Assembly (NCBI RefSeq): GCF_008704715.1 | Contig: NZ_CP023689.1 | Location: 3,472,001-3,536,000, forward strand | Reading direction: 5' to 3' | DNA: 64,000 bases | Source of the DNA: Streptomyces chartreusis | GTDB lineage: Bacteria; Actinomycetota; Actinomycetes; Streptomycetales; Streptomycetaceae | Part shown: positions 36,166-44,687 of the stretch, piece by piece | Position numbering within the stretch: position 1 is the stretch's first letter | How the letters are laid out: each line of letters begins with the position of its first letter | Notes under the pieces: generated by a model | What the model was told of the DNA's origin: nothing | Database searches by the model: none | The model's input: the letters and a program-made list of their open reading frames with translations, nothing else | Program-made: the position numbers and the translations under genes

Positions 36166-36921
36166 TCAGCTCCAGACGTTGCCCTGGTTCTGACCCCGCG
36201 CTCCCTGCTGTCCCATGCCGTACTGGGCGGCGAGGCCCGAGCCGATCTGGGCGTTCTGCGGAGGCAGCAGTTCGCTCGGCTGGACCAGCGCGAAGCCGGC
36301 GCCCATGAAGCTGAGCTCCCAGCCCTCGCCGGTGCTGCCGCGGCGCCGCCACACCCCGGAGGAGTGCGTCTGGGCCTGCATCTGCACCCGCAGCGCGGTG
36401 GACCAGGCGACGATCGCGTCGGCGTCGCAGTTGACGTACTTGTCGGGCGTCACCTGCATCAGCAGCGGCATGCCGGAGGTCATGAGGGCGACCTTGCCGC
36501 GGCCGGTGATGTTGAGCTGGTACTTACCCGAGCCGGAGATGCCGTAGAGGCTGTCCACGGCGATGACCTCGTGGTGCAGCGAGGACTCCATCGCCAGCAC
36601 ATAGCTGCTGTCGACGGTCAGCCCGTCCTGGTCGACATCCATGACATGGATGTGCTGCTTGAGATTGGCGAGGTAGACCGTGCCCTGTCCGTGACAGCGC
36701 ATGAGGTCGAGGCCCTCACCGGTGTGCGCACGCGAGCGTGACTGCTGGTTGCTCTGGTACTCGGCGTCGAACTCGACGAGTCCCTGGTAGGCGACCATCG
36801 TGCCCTTGCGGGCGAGGATGTCGTCGTGACCCTCCAGGTTGACGCGGAGCATCTGCTTGTTCTGGAGGCTCCAGCGGTCCTGGGTCTGCTGGTCGTTGAA
36901 GGCGAAAATCGGGCTCTGCAT
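36166..36921 (-). CDS. AIM24-family protein
   Basis: A 251-residue protein of the AIM24 (DUF124) beta-sandwich family: KQMLRVNLEGHDDILARKGT, GEGLDLMRCHGQGTVYLANL and a Gly-rich LYGISGSGKYQLNITGRG repeat. The C-terminus is Gln/Gly-rich. ATG 36921 follows GGGGGAG. Third gene of a run of three AIM24 genes on this strand, 19 bases from the previous stop. Yeast AIM24 is mitochondrial; bacterial function is unknown. Confidence 0.85.
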   Translation of the reverse strand: MQSPIFAFNDQQTQDRWSLQNKQMLRVNLEGHDDILARKGTMVAYQGLVEFDAEYQSNQQSRSRAHTGEGLDLMRCHGQGTVYLANLKQHIHVMDVDQDGLTVDSSYVLAMESSLHHEVIAVDSLYGISGSGKYQLNITGRGKVALMTSGMPLLMQVTPDKYVNCDADAIVAWSTALRVQMQAQTHSSGVWRRRGSTGEGWELSFMGAGFALVQPSELLPPQNAQIGSGLAAQYGMGQQGARGQNQGNVWS

Positions 36922-36940
36922 GGCGTTCTCTCGCTCCCCC

Positions 36941-37621
36941 TCAGCCCCGGACCCGGAGACGGTCGGTGCTGTCCTCACTGGGCTGTACGACGACGATGCC
37001 CTGGCCTGAGAAGGCCATCTGGTAGGCCTCGCCGCTGCCCCGGCCGATGAGCGACTGCGCCTTGAAGCTGCGCTTGCCCTTCACCTTGAGGTTCGGGGAC
37101 CAGGCGACGAGCGCGTCCGGGTCGACGTACGTCTCGTCCTCGCCACCGCCGCAGTCGACGACGATCGGCTTGCCCCGGGAGGTCAGCGCGACCCAGCCCT
37201 GCCCGGAGATCTTGGTGTTCCACAGGCCCTGCCCGGCGAACTTCGCCAGGCCCTTGACCCGCTCGACGCCCCACGTCAGATGCGCGTCGAAGGCGAGCAG
37301 GTTGGTGGCGTTGACGGAGATGCCGTCGCCGTTGAGGTTGATCACGACGACGTTGGCGCCGTAGTCGGCGAGGTAGAGCAGTCCGTCGCCGGAGCACTTC
37401 ATCAGGGGCGCGCCCTCGCCGGTCATCCAGTCCTTGGCGATCTGGCGCACGGCCGGCGGGTTGGGCTCGTACTGGACGAACCCTTCGTAGGCGACCATCG
37501 AGCCCACGCGCGCGAGGAGGTCGTTCCCGGTCTGCATGGCGACCTTCAGCATGTGGTTGCCGTGGTTCTCCATGCGGGCGGTGACAGGTGCGGGGGCGTA
37601 GCCCGCGAGTGGCTGGTTCAT
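36941..37621 (-). CDS. AIM24-family protein
   Basis: A 226-residue AIM24 paralogue: NHMLKVAMQTGNDLLARVGS, GAPLMKCSGDGLLYLADYGA, VKGLAKFAGQGLWNTKISGQ, ending QGIVVVQPSED. The same order of signatures occurs in both neighbours, so the three arose by duplication. AGGGAGC before ATG 37621. It starts 11 bases after the TerD-AIM24 gene. Confidence 0.85.
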   Translation of the reverse strand: MNQPLAGYAPAPVTARMENHGNHMLKVAMQTGNDLLARVGSMVAYEGFVQYEPNPPAVRQIAKDWMTGEGAPLMKCSGDGLLYLADYGANVVVINLNGDGISVNATNLLAFDAHLTWGVERVKGLAKFAGQGLWNTKISGQGWVALTSRGKPIVVDCGGGEDETYVDPDALVAWSPNLKVKGKRSFKAQSLIGRGSGEAYQMAFSGQGIVVVQPSEDSTDRLRVRG

Positions 37622-37632
37622 GACGGGCTCCC

Positions 37633-39357
37633 TCAGATCTCGTACGGCTGGACGACGATGAAGTTGCCGGGAGCGGCCCGGAACTGGAGGTTGACGCTCT
37701 CTCCGGTGTCGCCGGGGTAGGCGTTGCGGCGCATGCGGACCTGGCTGGAGACGACCACCTGGGCGGCGGACGACCAGGCGACGACGGCGTTGCAGTCGGC
37801 GAACGTCGTGGGCGTCACCGGGAGCACCACGGGCGTGCCGTGCGTCTTGACGACGATGGTGCCGGTGCCCGTGAACTGCATCGTGAACAGCGCGCCACCG
37901 GGGATGCCGTGCCCTTCGATGCGGCGGACCTCGTACTGGAGGCTCTCGTCGAAGGCGAGGACGTTCTCGGCGGAGACGCAGATGCCGTCGCCCTGGAGCT
38001 CGATGGGGTGCACCATCGAGTTGTTCTCGGCGAGGAAGACCTGGCCCTGACCGGTGCAGCGCATCAGCTGCATCTCCTGGCCGGTGGCGTTGCCCACGAT
38101 CCGGCCGGCGAATCCGGCGCCCTTGTAGCTGAAGTCGACCTTGCCCTGGTAGAGCACCATGCTGCCCTGGCGGGCGAGCACCGGCTGGCCGCCCATGCCG
38201 AGGTCGACGCGGACCATCTTCTTGTTCTGCTGCGTCCAGCGCTGACCGGTCGGCGTCTCCTTGAACTGCTGGAGAGCGGCGGCCACACCGGGACCCTGGG
38301 GCGCGCCTTGCGGGGCACCCTGGGGGGCTCCGTACGGCGCCGGCTGGCCCGGGACCTGCCCGTAGGGGGGCTGCTGGCCGTAGCCGGGAGGCGGGGCCGG
38401 CTGGCCGTAACCGGGCGGCGGGGCCGGGGCCTGCGGCGCCTGAGGTGCCGCGGGTGCCTGGGGGTAGCCGTAGCCGGGAGGCGGCGGCGCCGAGGGCTGG
38501 CCGTACGGCTGCTGTCCCGGCTGGCCGTAGGGCGCGGGCGCCGGGGCGGGCGGCGGCGGGGTGCCTCCGGGCGGCGTCATGGGCGCGATGATCGTCGGCT
38601 GCGCGTGCACCGAGGGCGCCGGGCTCGGCGGCGGCGGGGTGGATCCCGGCGGGGGTGCGAAACCCTGTGCGGCCGGGGCCGGCGCGGGCGCCGGAGGGGC
38701 CGGCTGCGGGGCCGGCGCGGGAACTCCGGCCGGGGCTCCGAACGCGGGCGGTGCCGCGGCCTGGGCGGGCGGCGCGAAGCTGGGAGTCGCACCGGCCTGG
38801 GGCTGCTGCGGGGCGGCGGGCGGTTCCTCCTCGGCGACCTCGCCGCCGAAGTTCTTCAGCAGCGCATCGAGACCGCCGTCGAAGCCCTGGCCGACGGCGG
38901 CGAACCGCCAGACGTCCTTCAGGTAGAAGTCGCCCAGCATCACGGCGCGTTCGGTGGTGAACTCCGAGCCGTTGAAGGCGTACCGGGCCACCTCCTCGCC
39001 ACCTGCGACGATGCGGATGTATCCGGGGCTGATCTGCGACATCTGTCCGGCGCCGTCGATCGTCGCCGTGAAGGACAGCTTCTGGATCTGCGGGGGGATC
39101 CTGTCGAGCGTGACCCGGAAGGACTCCGTGTCACCGGCCTGGGTGCCAAGGAGCTGGATGGACTCCTCGGGGGACTTCGGCTGGTTGAAGAAGACGAAAT
39201 AGCGGTCGTCCGAGAGCCGTTCGTCGGCGTCGAGACCGAAGCAGCTGATGTCGAAGCTCAGCCCTGGGGCGGCGATCTGTACCCCTACGTACAGATCCGT
39301 GCCCGCGGTGAGGTCACTGATCTTGGCCTTGTGGCCGCGTTGGAATTCCCTGGCCAT
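37633..39357 (-). CDS. TerD-AIM24 fusion protein
   Basis: A 574-residue protein in three parts. The N-terminal ~190 residues are a TerD domain (tellurite/stress, Ca2+-binding family: DLYVGVQIAAPGLSFDISCF, SDDRYFVFFNQPKSPE, RYAFNGSEFTTERAVMLGDF). Then a ~200-residue Pro/Gly/Ala/Tyr/Gln-rich disordered linker with PPGYGQ-like repeats, and a C-terminal AIM24 domain (KKMVRVDLGMGGQPVLARQG, FIVVQPYEI end). The start MAREFQRGHKAKISDL is the usual TerD beginning. First gene of the AIM24 run, so the TerD link points to a stress or envelope role; this is inference. Confidence 0.88.
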   Translation of the reverse strand: MAREFQRGHKAKISDLTAGTDLYVGVQIAAPGLSFDISCFGLDADERLSDDRYFVFFNQPKSPEESIQLLGTQAGDTESFRVTLDRIPPQIQKLSFTATIDGAGQMSQISPGYIRIVAGGEEVARYAFNGSEFTTERAVMLGDFYLKDVWRFAAVGQGFDGGLDALLKNFGGEVAEEEPPAAPQQPQAGATPSFAPPAQAAAPPAFGAPAGVPAPAPQPAPPAPAPAPAAQGFAPPPGSTPPPPSPAPSVHAQPTIIAPMTPPGGTPPPPAPAPAPYGQPGQQPYGQPSAPPPPGYGYPQAPAAPQAPQAPAPPPGYGQPAPPPGYGQQPPYGQVPGQPAPYGAPQGAPQGAPQGPGVAAALQQFKETPTGQRWTQQNKKMVRVDLGMGGQPVLARQGSMVLYQGKVDFSYKGAGFAGRIVGNATGQEMQLMRCTGQGQVFLAENNSMVHPIELQGDGICVSAENVLAFDESLQYEVRRIEGHGIPGGALFTMQFTGTGTIVVKTHGTPVVLPVTPTTFADCNAVVAWSSAAQVVVSSQVRMRRNAYPGDTGESVNLQFRAAPGNFIVVQPYEI

Positions 39358-39568
39358 GCGTAACGACCGTCCCCCATCCCGAATGTAAGTGCGTCGCGCC
39401 AGGCTAACGGCAAACTCGGACATCGGACGAAGCCGGTACAGACCCGGTACACAACCCGCGCCCGGCCGAACCGGAAGCACCACGCGCGGGCCGCCTCACG
39501 GCCTGCCCCATGGGCCGCCTCACGGGCTCCTTCGGAGAACGGAGCGGCGCCGCAGCGGGACCCGGATC

Positions 39569-40165
39569 CTATTCGCCGCGCGCGCCGGGCAGATGGGGCA
39601 ACCGCTCGGCGGCGACGACGCCTTCGAGGTAGCCCTTCGCCCGCTCGGTGCGGGGATACGCCTCCAGCAGCTGCCAGAAGCGGGGACCGTGGCCGGGCAC
39701 CAGGAGGTGCGCGAGCTCGTGCAGGAGGACGTAGTCGACGACGTATTCGGGCATTCCCTGCAACCGGTGCGAAAGCCGGATGCTGCCCTCGGCCGGGGTG
39801 CACGAGCCCCAGCGGGTGTTCTGGTTGGTGACCCAGCGCACCGAGTTGGGCCGCGCACGGCCTTCCAGGTACTGGCCCGACAATCGCTCGGCACGCTCCG
39901 CCAGCTCCGCGTCGCCGATGACCCGTTTGCTCTCCTGGGCGGCCAGCTTGTCCAGCATGACGTTCACCCAGCGCTGTTCCTCGGCCTCGGACATCCGGGC
40001 AGGGATGAGCACGACGGTGCGATCGCCCTCGCGGTACGCCGAGACCGTCCGGCGACGCCGGGCGCTCCTGCGGACCTCGATCGCGTTCGCCCCCGAGCCG
40101 CTCGGCGGCGGGCTCGTCGTACTGCGCTGTGGTGTTCCGGCGCGGTGCAGTGGGTCGGCGGACAC
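39569..40165 (-). CDS. YgjP/DUF45-type M48-like metallopeptidase
   Basis: A 198-residue protein. HELAHLLVPGHG supplies the HExxH zinc motif with a third His in GHGPRFW; NTRWGSCTP is the family signature upstream. The N-terminal ~35 residues are polar and variable. Bacterial YgjP-type proteins are soluble and poorly understood. The gene stands alone, divergent from the ThiF-like gene with about 220 bases between. Confidence 0.88.
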   Translation of the reverse strand: MSADPLHRAGTPQRSTTSPPPSGSGANAIEVRRSARRRRTVSAYREGDRTVVLIPARMSEAEEQRWVNVMLDKLAAQESKRVIGDAELAERAERLSGQYLEGRARPNSVRWVTNQNTRWGSCTPAEGSIRLSHRLQGMPEYVVDYVLLHELAHLLVPGHGPRFWQLLEAYPRTERAKGYLEGVVAAERLPHLPGARGE

Positions 40166-40268
40166 GCCCCGACGTTACCCGTTGCGCATAGGGGAAGTCC
40201 CGACTCCGGGACGGTTCGATCCCGATCCCCCACCATGCGTTTGATTTGTACGACGAATATCCACTGCC

Positions 40269-40277
40269 TGTGGACAA
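40269..40277 (-). promoter_or_regulatory. DnaA-box-like 9-mer
   Basis: TGTGGACAA, i.e. TTGTCCACA on the minus strand, the preferred Streptomyces DnaA box, in the gap between the YgjP and ThiF-like genes. An isolated copy, so function is uncertain. Confidence 0.35.
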
Positions 40278-40388
40278 CTTTCGGCGCCGGTCGCCGTATC
40301 GGGGCATGCTGACAGGCGTCGGGGAAGCTGTGACCGAGCTTCTTCGGCGCGCACGGGGATGTTCCACGATGGCTACGGGGGCCAGTTC

Positions 40389-41666
40389 ATGCATGCAACG
40401 AATTCCATCAATTCAGGCATTTCGGCTGAGCAGTCGAGGCCGGCGGTGGCTCCGTTGGTGAAGCCGTCCCTCAGGCGGGGCTGGCGCGATCTCAACACCG
40501 TGCAATTTGGGATGACTCCGGCACATGCGCTGACCCTGGGTCCGATGGACACCGCGACGGGCAGCTTCCTCGATCTGCTCAACGGCACGCGCGGGCTGGA
40601 GCTGTTGCGCGAGGAAGGCCGCCGCATGGACCTGCCGGACGGCCATGTCGACGCTCTGGTGCGACGCCTGGCAGGAGCGGGACTGCTCGACGACGCGAAG
40701 GGCGGCGGCCCGGCCGGCGACACCCTTCGCCGCAAGAAAGAGGTACTGGACCGCCTGCGGCCCGATCTGGCCTCAATGTCCCTGACCACATCCGAGCCGG
40801 GTGAGGCGATGAGCCGCCTGACCGCGCGCCGCTCACTGCGCGTGCAGGTACGGGGCGCCGGCCGGGTGGGCTCGATGATCGCCTCGCTGCTGTCGGCAGC
40901 CGGGGTGGGCGACGTCGACGTACGCGACGTCGGCCGCGTCGAGCCCTGGGACGTGGCGCCGGGCGGACTCCCCGCGGAGACGGTCGGCGACCGCAGGGAC
41001 GAGGCCGCGCGACGCTCCGCCCGCCGCTGCGCACCGGACCGCCCACCACGCCGCGGTCCCCACTCGCCCCCGGGAGAGGAGACCACCGGCCACTCCCTGG
41101 TGATCATCGCGCCCCGGGACGACGTCGCCGTGCACGCCCCCTCCCCTTCCGCCGCCGAACCCCTCGTCGCCTCCGGTACGCCCCATCTGTACGCCGGTGT
41201 CGTGGAGGGAACCGGTGTGGTCGGCCCACTCGTGCTGCCCGGCGAGACCGGCTGCGCCGGCTGTCTCAACGAAGGGCGCACGGATCGGGACCCTGCGTGG
41301 CCCCGGCTGGTCGCACAGTGGCGCTCGGGTTCGAGAAGGGCGCGTGAGGTGCGACCCTGCGACCTCACTTTGGCCACTACGGTCGCCGGTCTGGCCGCCG
41401 CGCACGCCCTAACGTTTCTGGACGGCCGGGTTCCGTCCAGCGCGGGTGCACGCTGGGAAGTGTCACTACCCGGTCTGACCTGGCACGCCCGTCCGGTGTG
41501 GGCGCATCCGGCATGCTCGTGCGGCGCCACGGAGAAAGGTGAGGGAGAACACCCCTCCGAGGAGGGGGAGCGGCACGAGACAATGGCGGAGCAGCGGCCG
41601 TCGAAGGAGTTACGCCGTAGGGCAGACGCGGAGCGGCTGGCTGGGACCTGGAGGGCGCATGTCTGA
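40389..41666 (+). CDS. ThiF/E1-like adenylyltransferase-family protein
   Basis: About 425 residues. A Rossmann motif VRGAGRVGSMIASLLSAAGV (near 150) and downstream LVIIAPRDDVAVH, LYAGVVEGTGVVGPLVLPGE and CAGC/CSCG Cys pairs resemble the ThiF/E1 and cyclodehydratase partner folds that adenylate carboxylates or bind peptide leaders. The zinc-type Cys pairs are CAGC (~293) and CSCG near the C-terminus. No RiPP precursor or partner is nearby. The stop overlaps the ABC1 kinase start by eight bases (41659-41666). Confidence 0.78.
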   Translation: MHATNSINSGISAEQSRPAVAPLVKPSLRRGWRDLNTVQFGMTPAHALTLGPMDTATGSFLDLLNGTRGLELLREEGRRMDLPDGHVDALVRRLAGAGLLDDAKGGGPAGDTLRRKKEVLDRLRPDLASMSLTTSEPGEAMSRLTARRSLRVQVRGAGRVGSMIASLLSAAGVGDVDVRDVGRVEPWDVAPGGLPAETVGDRRDEAARRSARRCAPDRPPRRGPHSPPGEETTGHSLVIIAPRDDVAVHAPSPSAAEPLVASGTPHLYAGVVEGTGVVGPLVLPGETGCAGCLNEGRTDRDPAWPRLVAQWRSGSRRAREVRPCDLTLATTVAGLAAAHALTFLDGRVPSSAGARWEVSLPGLTWHARPVWAHPACSCGATEKGEGEHPSEEGERHETMAEQRPSKELRRRADAERLAGTWRAHV

Positions 41667-43029
41667 TCTTCCCCGCAAGGCGGTCACCCGCACCGCCAAG
41701 CTCGCCGCGCTCCCGCTCGGCTTCGCCGGACGGGCCACCTGGGGACTCGGCAAGCGGATCGTCGGCGAATCCGCAGAGCTCGTCGGCCGCGAGCTGCAGC
41801 AGCGCACCGCGGAGCAGATGTTCAAGGTGCTCGGCGAGCTCAAGGGCGGCGCCATGAAGTTCGGGCAGGCCCTGTCCGTCTTCGAGTCGGCGCTGCCCGA
41901 GGAGATCGCCGGCCCATATCGCGCGGCGCTCACCAAGCTCCAGGAGGCAGCGCCTCCGATGCCGACGCGAACCGTGCACTCGGTGCTGGCGGAGCGGCTC
42001 GGCGAGGACTGGCAGGACCTGTTCGAGGAATTCGAGGACAAGCCGGCCGCGGCCGCCTCGATCGGCCAGGTGCATCGCGGGGTGTGGCACGACGGCCGCG
42101 AGGTGGCGGTCAAGGTGCAGTACCCGGGAGCCGGCGAGGCCCTGCTCTCCGACCTGAACCAGTTGAGCCGCTTCGCCCGGCTCCTGGGCCCGCTGATCCC
42201 CGGCATGGACATCAAGCCACTGATCGCCGAGCTGAAGGACCGGGTCTCGGAAGAACTGGACTACGCCTTGGAGGCACAGGCCCAGCAGGCCCACGCGGAC
42301 GAGTTCGCCGACGATCCGGACGTCGTCGTCCCCGCGGTGGTCCATCAGTGCGAGCAGGTACTGATCACCGAGTGGATCGACGGCATCCCGCTCTCGGAGG
42401 TGATCTCCGACGGCACAGAGGAGCAGCGCAACCGCGCCGGCCAGCTCCTGGCCCGCTTCCTCTTCTCCGGCCCGGCCCGCACCGGCCTGCTGCACGCCGA
42501 CCCGCACCCCGGGAACTTCCGCCTCCTGCCGGGCGCCCCGGACGGCGAGGGCGAGTGGCGGCTGGGTGTCCTGGACTTCGGCACGGTCGACCGTCTCCCG
42601 GGCGGCCTGCCGACACCCATCGGTGACTCCCTGCGTATGACGCTGGACGGCGACGCGGACGCGGTCTACGAGCTTCTCTGCGAGGAGGGCTTCGTCAAGG
42701 AGTCCATCGACCTGGAACCGGACGCCGTCCTGGACTACCTGCTGCCGATCATCGAACCGGCCCAGGTCGACGAGTTCACGTTCACCCGCGGCTGGATGCG
42801 CAGCCAGGCCGGACGCGTGGCCGACCCCCGCTCCCCCGCCTACCAACTGGGCAAACAGCTCAACCTCCCGCCGGCGTACCTCCTCATCCACCGGGTGACC
42901 CTGAGCACGATCGGCGTCCTGTGCCAGCTGGGCGCGACGGTACGACTCCGCGAGGAACTGGAGGAATGGCTACCGGGCTTCGTCCTGGAGGAGCCGATCA
43001 CCGAGGAGGGTTCGGCGGCGGAGGCGTGA
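41659..43029 (+). CDS. ABC1/UbiB (ADCK)-family atypical kinase
   Basis: A 456-residue ABC1-family protein. The diagnostic KxGQ motif is in GGAMKFGQALSVFES, then AAAASIGQVHRGVWHDGREV, ATP-Lys in VAVKVQYPG, catalytic HADPHPGN and the DFG in LGVLDFGTVDR. Such kinases support quinone or lipid metabolism. ATG 41659 lies inside the end of the ThiF-like gene, so the two are coupled and the pair is unusual. Confidence 0.92.
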   Translation: MSDLPRKAVTRTAKLAALPLGFAGRATWGLGKRIVGESAELVGRELQQRTAEQMFKVLGELKGGAMKFGQALSVFESALPEEIAGPYRAALTKLQEAAPPMPTRTVHSVLAERLGEDWQDLFEEFEDKPAAAASIGQVHRGVWHDGREVAVKVQYPGAGEALLSDLNQLSRFARLLGPLIPGMDIKPLIAELKDRVSEELDYALEAQAQQAHADEFADDPDVVVPAVVHQCEQVLITEWIDGIPLSEVISDGTEEQRNRAGQLLARFLFSGPARTGLLHADPHPGNFRLLPGAPDGEGEWRLGVLDFGTVDRLPGGLPTPIGDSLRMTLDGDADAVYELLCEEGFVKESIDLEPDAVLDYLLPIIEPAQVDEFTFTRGWMRSQAGRVADPRSPAYQLGKQLNLPPAYLLIHRVTLSTIGVLCQLGATVRLREELEEWLPGFVLEEPITEEGSAAEA

Positions 43030-43062
43030 GCTGACGCTGCCTGCTTGAAGAGACTGAGGGCC

Positions 43063-43088
43063 GGGGGGAGGGAGGGGGGCGGGGGGGG
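43063..43088 (+). other. G-quadruplex-forming tract
   Basis: G runs of 6, 3, 6 and 8 separated by single bases (A, A, C) on the plus strand, just past the ABC1 kinase gene and before the convergent zinc-ribbon gene. It satisfies the G3+ four-tract quadruplex rule with one-base loops. Confidence 0.7.
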
Positions 43089-43120
43089 AAGCCCCCAGGG
43101 GTGAGACAGCCGCTGCCGCC

Positions 43121-43330
43121 CTACCACCAAGCCGAATCCAGCCGCCCCTCGATCGCCCTCAGGTTCTCCCGTGAGCACTTGTCGCAGAAGTAGCGTCGGG
43201 TGCCGTTCTCCACGGAGCAGGTCCAGGTGGGCTGGGGGGACCGGGCCTCGGTGCCGCATCGGGCGCACACGAGGGTCTGGGGCTCGGGGGCGGAGCCGCC
43301 GTTGTCACTGCCTCCGGAAAGACTCGTCAC
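43121..43330 (-). CDS. Small zinc-ribbon protein
   Basis: A 69-residue protein, start GTG 43330 (VTSLSGGSDNGG). Two CxxC pairs (LVCARCGTEA and RRYFCDKCSREN) with an intervening WTCSVENGT strand form a probable zinc ribbon. The longer frame to 43375 would run into the terminator of the wblC operon, so is rejected. No clear Shine-Dalgarno sequence. Function unknown. Confidence 0.75.
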   Translation of the reverse strand: MTSLSGGSDNGGSAPEPQTLVCARCGTEARSPQPTWTCSVENGTRRYFCDKCSRENLRAIEGRLDSAWW

Positions 43331-43374
43331 TCGGCGACGATAACTCCGCCTGATCCGATCGCCGGAACAACGCA

Positions 43375-43414
43375 CCGCGGGGGCCGGTCCGTTCGTACGG
43401 ACCGGCCCCCGCGG
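43375..43414 (-). terminator. Terminator of the wblC operon
   Basis: Perfect 17-bp GC stem (43375-43391 with 43398-43414) around loop TTCGTA, 55 bases past the last gene of the wblC operon. Confidence 0.85.
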
Positions 43415-43468
43415 GGTGTAGTCACCGCCTCCCCCGATCGGGAGGCAACCGCTCGGCGGTGGGGTCGA

Positions 43469-43792
43469 TTACTGCATGACCGCCATGGCGAGCGCGCGAC
43501 GGGCACGCATCGAGGCGCGCTCGGCACGGCGCTGCATCCGCCGCGCGGACGCCAGGCGCACGGCCTGGCGTTCCCGCGCGGCCTCGTGCTGTCGCTCGTG
43601 CATATGCGCACGAGCCAGGGCTTCTTGGATGAGTTGCATCTCTCGGTTCCTGTTCTGACGCGAGTCGTTCGCGCCACTGGTGGTGAAGTCTTCAGGCGCG
43701 GAGCCTGCGAGTTCGCTGGTGGACGGCTTCATCGGGGCCTGCTTCTGGGGGTCGTGCGTGAGGGGACGGTCGATCGTGCCTGCGGTGTTCAT
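43469..43792 (-). CDS. Arg-rich helical protein cotranscribed with wblC
   Basis: A 107-residue protein with a disordered first half (MNTAGTIDRPLTHDPQKQAP) and a strongly basic, alanine-rich helical second half (ALARAHMHERQHEAARERQA, then RLASARRMQRRAERASMRAR) that could bind nucleic acid or ribosomes. Its ATG overlaps the wblC stop by ATGA (43789-43792), so its expression is tied to wblC. I do not recognise the family. Context suggests a role in the antibiotic-stress response, an inference only. Confidence 0.75.
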   Translation of the reverse strand: MNTAGTIDRPLTHDPQKQAPMKPSTSELAGSAPEDFTTSGANDSRQNRNREMQLIQEALARAHMHERQHEAARERQAVRLASARRMQRRAERASMRARRALAMAVMQ

Positions 43793-44157
43793 GCCGTGAC
43801 CGGGTTCTTGCGCGGGCGACCACGCGGCCGCTTCCGGGCGACGACAACACCCTGGACGAACAGCTCGCCACCCCAGACGCCCCAGGGCTCACGCCGCTCC
43901 TTGGCGCCGGCGAGGCAGGCCTCGATCAGCGGGCAGGTGCGGCAGAGGGACTTGGCGTACTCGACGTCCGCCGGCGACTCGGCGAAGAAGACCTCCGGGT
44001 CGTAGGAACGGCAGGGGACGGGTACGCCGAGGTTCTCGATGGCGTCGTCGAGCGCGGTGAGCGCAGTGAGCGGGGTCAAGGTCGTGTCCTCCGTGGGGCC
44101 GGGCTTGGGGATCGCTTCTGAGGGCGGTACTGACGGGGCGTGCGCTTCGAGTTGCAC
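43789..44157 (-). CDS. wblC: WhiB-family regulator WblC (WhiB7 type)
   Basis: A 122-residue Fe-S regulator of intrinsic multidrug resistance. The four cluster Cys are C49, C72, C75 and C81; GVWGGE at 93-98; and the C-terminal AT-hook RGRP at 112-115, which distinguishes WhiB7/WblC from other Wbl proteins. It acts by binding the primary sigma factor region 4 at promoters with AT-rich DNA before the -35. GTG 44157 starts VQLEAHAPSV. A ~600-nt leader with its own promoter, ORF and terminator precedes it. Confidence 0.94.
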   Translation of the reverse strand: MQLEAHAPSVPPSEAIPKPGPTEDTTLTPLTALTALDDAIENLGVPVPCRSYDPEVFFAESPADVEYAKSLCRTCPLIEACLAGAKERREPWGVWGGELFVQGVVVARKRPRGRPRKNPVTA

Positions 44158-44274
44158 GGTTGGTCTTCCTCGTCTTTTCGTTCCGGCCCTGTTGGGCCGG
44201 GTGGCGGCTGGTACCGGGTTTTCCTTTGTCCCGAGGCCCCTTCGCCCTGTCATCCCCGTTCGAGGACAAACAGA

Positions 44275-44309
44275 AGGGCCGCGGATCCCGGATGGGGTTC
44301 CGCGGCCCT
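44275..44309 (-). terminator. Attenuator hairpin in the wblC leader
   Basis: Stem of 11 bp (44299-44309 with 44275-44285) extended by three inner pairs. On the minus strand it is followed by TCTGTTTG, a U-rich tract in RNA. It lies 23 bases past the upstream ORF stop and about 118 bases before the wblC start, so it must be read through for wblC to be expressed. Confidence 0.85.
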
Positions 44310-44332
44310 GAAGGCGCCGGCCTGATCGACTG

Positions 44333-44659
44333 TCAGGCTGGATCACTCCAGGGTTCTGGCCCACGGAAGGCCCACATCTGGTGGTGCTGCGTCGTCTGCT
44401 TCCGGAATCCGGCACCGGTCGCTGCAAAGGCATAGGCATGCGCCCTTGCCTCTACTGCCGCTTCCAGTGCCTTGGTCGGTCGCTCATTGCGCTCACGGAT
44501 GGGAAGACCCGCGAGAGACACGGAGGACGCCAGCCGGACGGCACGGATGCCGGACAGACCGGTGCCCTGGTTCGAGGCGCCGAGCATGCACAGGGAAGCG
44601 ACGACCGAGCGATCGGTCATTTTGACGTTGCTGATGGAGCTGGCGTTGATGCTGATCAC
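44333..44659 (-). CDS. Upstream ORF (leader peptide) of wblC
   Basis: A 108-codon frame, GTG start at 44659 with a full Shine-Dalgarno sequence GAGAGGAGG eight bases upstream, stop 23 bases before the attenuator hairpin. The translated product (MISINASSISNVKMTDRSVV...) looks like no known protein. The first half has normal high-GC codon use; the last ~25 codons are less so (HAYAFAATGAGFRK). It is the natural candidate for the uORF whose translation couples ribosome stalling to wblC transcription. Whether all 108 codons matter is unknown. Confidence 0.6.
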   Translation of the reverse strand: MISINASSISNVKMTDRSVVASLCMLGASNQGTGLSGIRAVRLASSVSLAGLPIRERNERPTKALEAAVEARAHAYAFAATGAGFRKQTTQHHQMWAFRGPEPWSDPA

Positions 44660-44687
44660 TGGACTCGCCTCCTCTCGGCGTCTAGGG

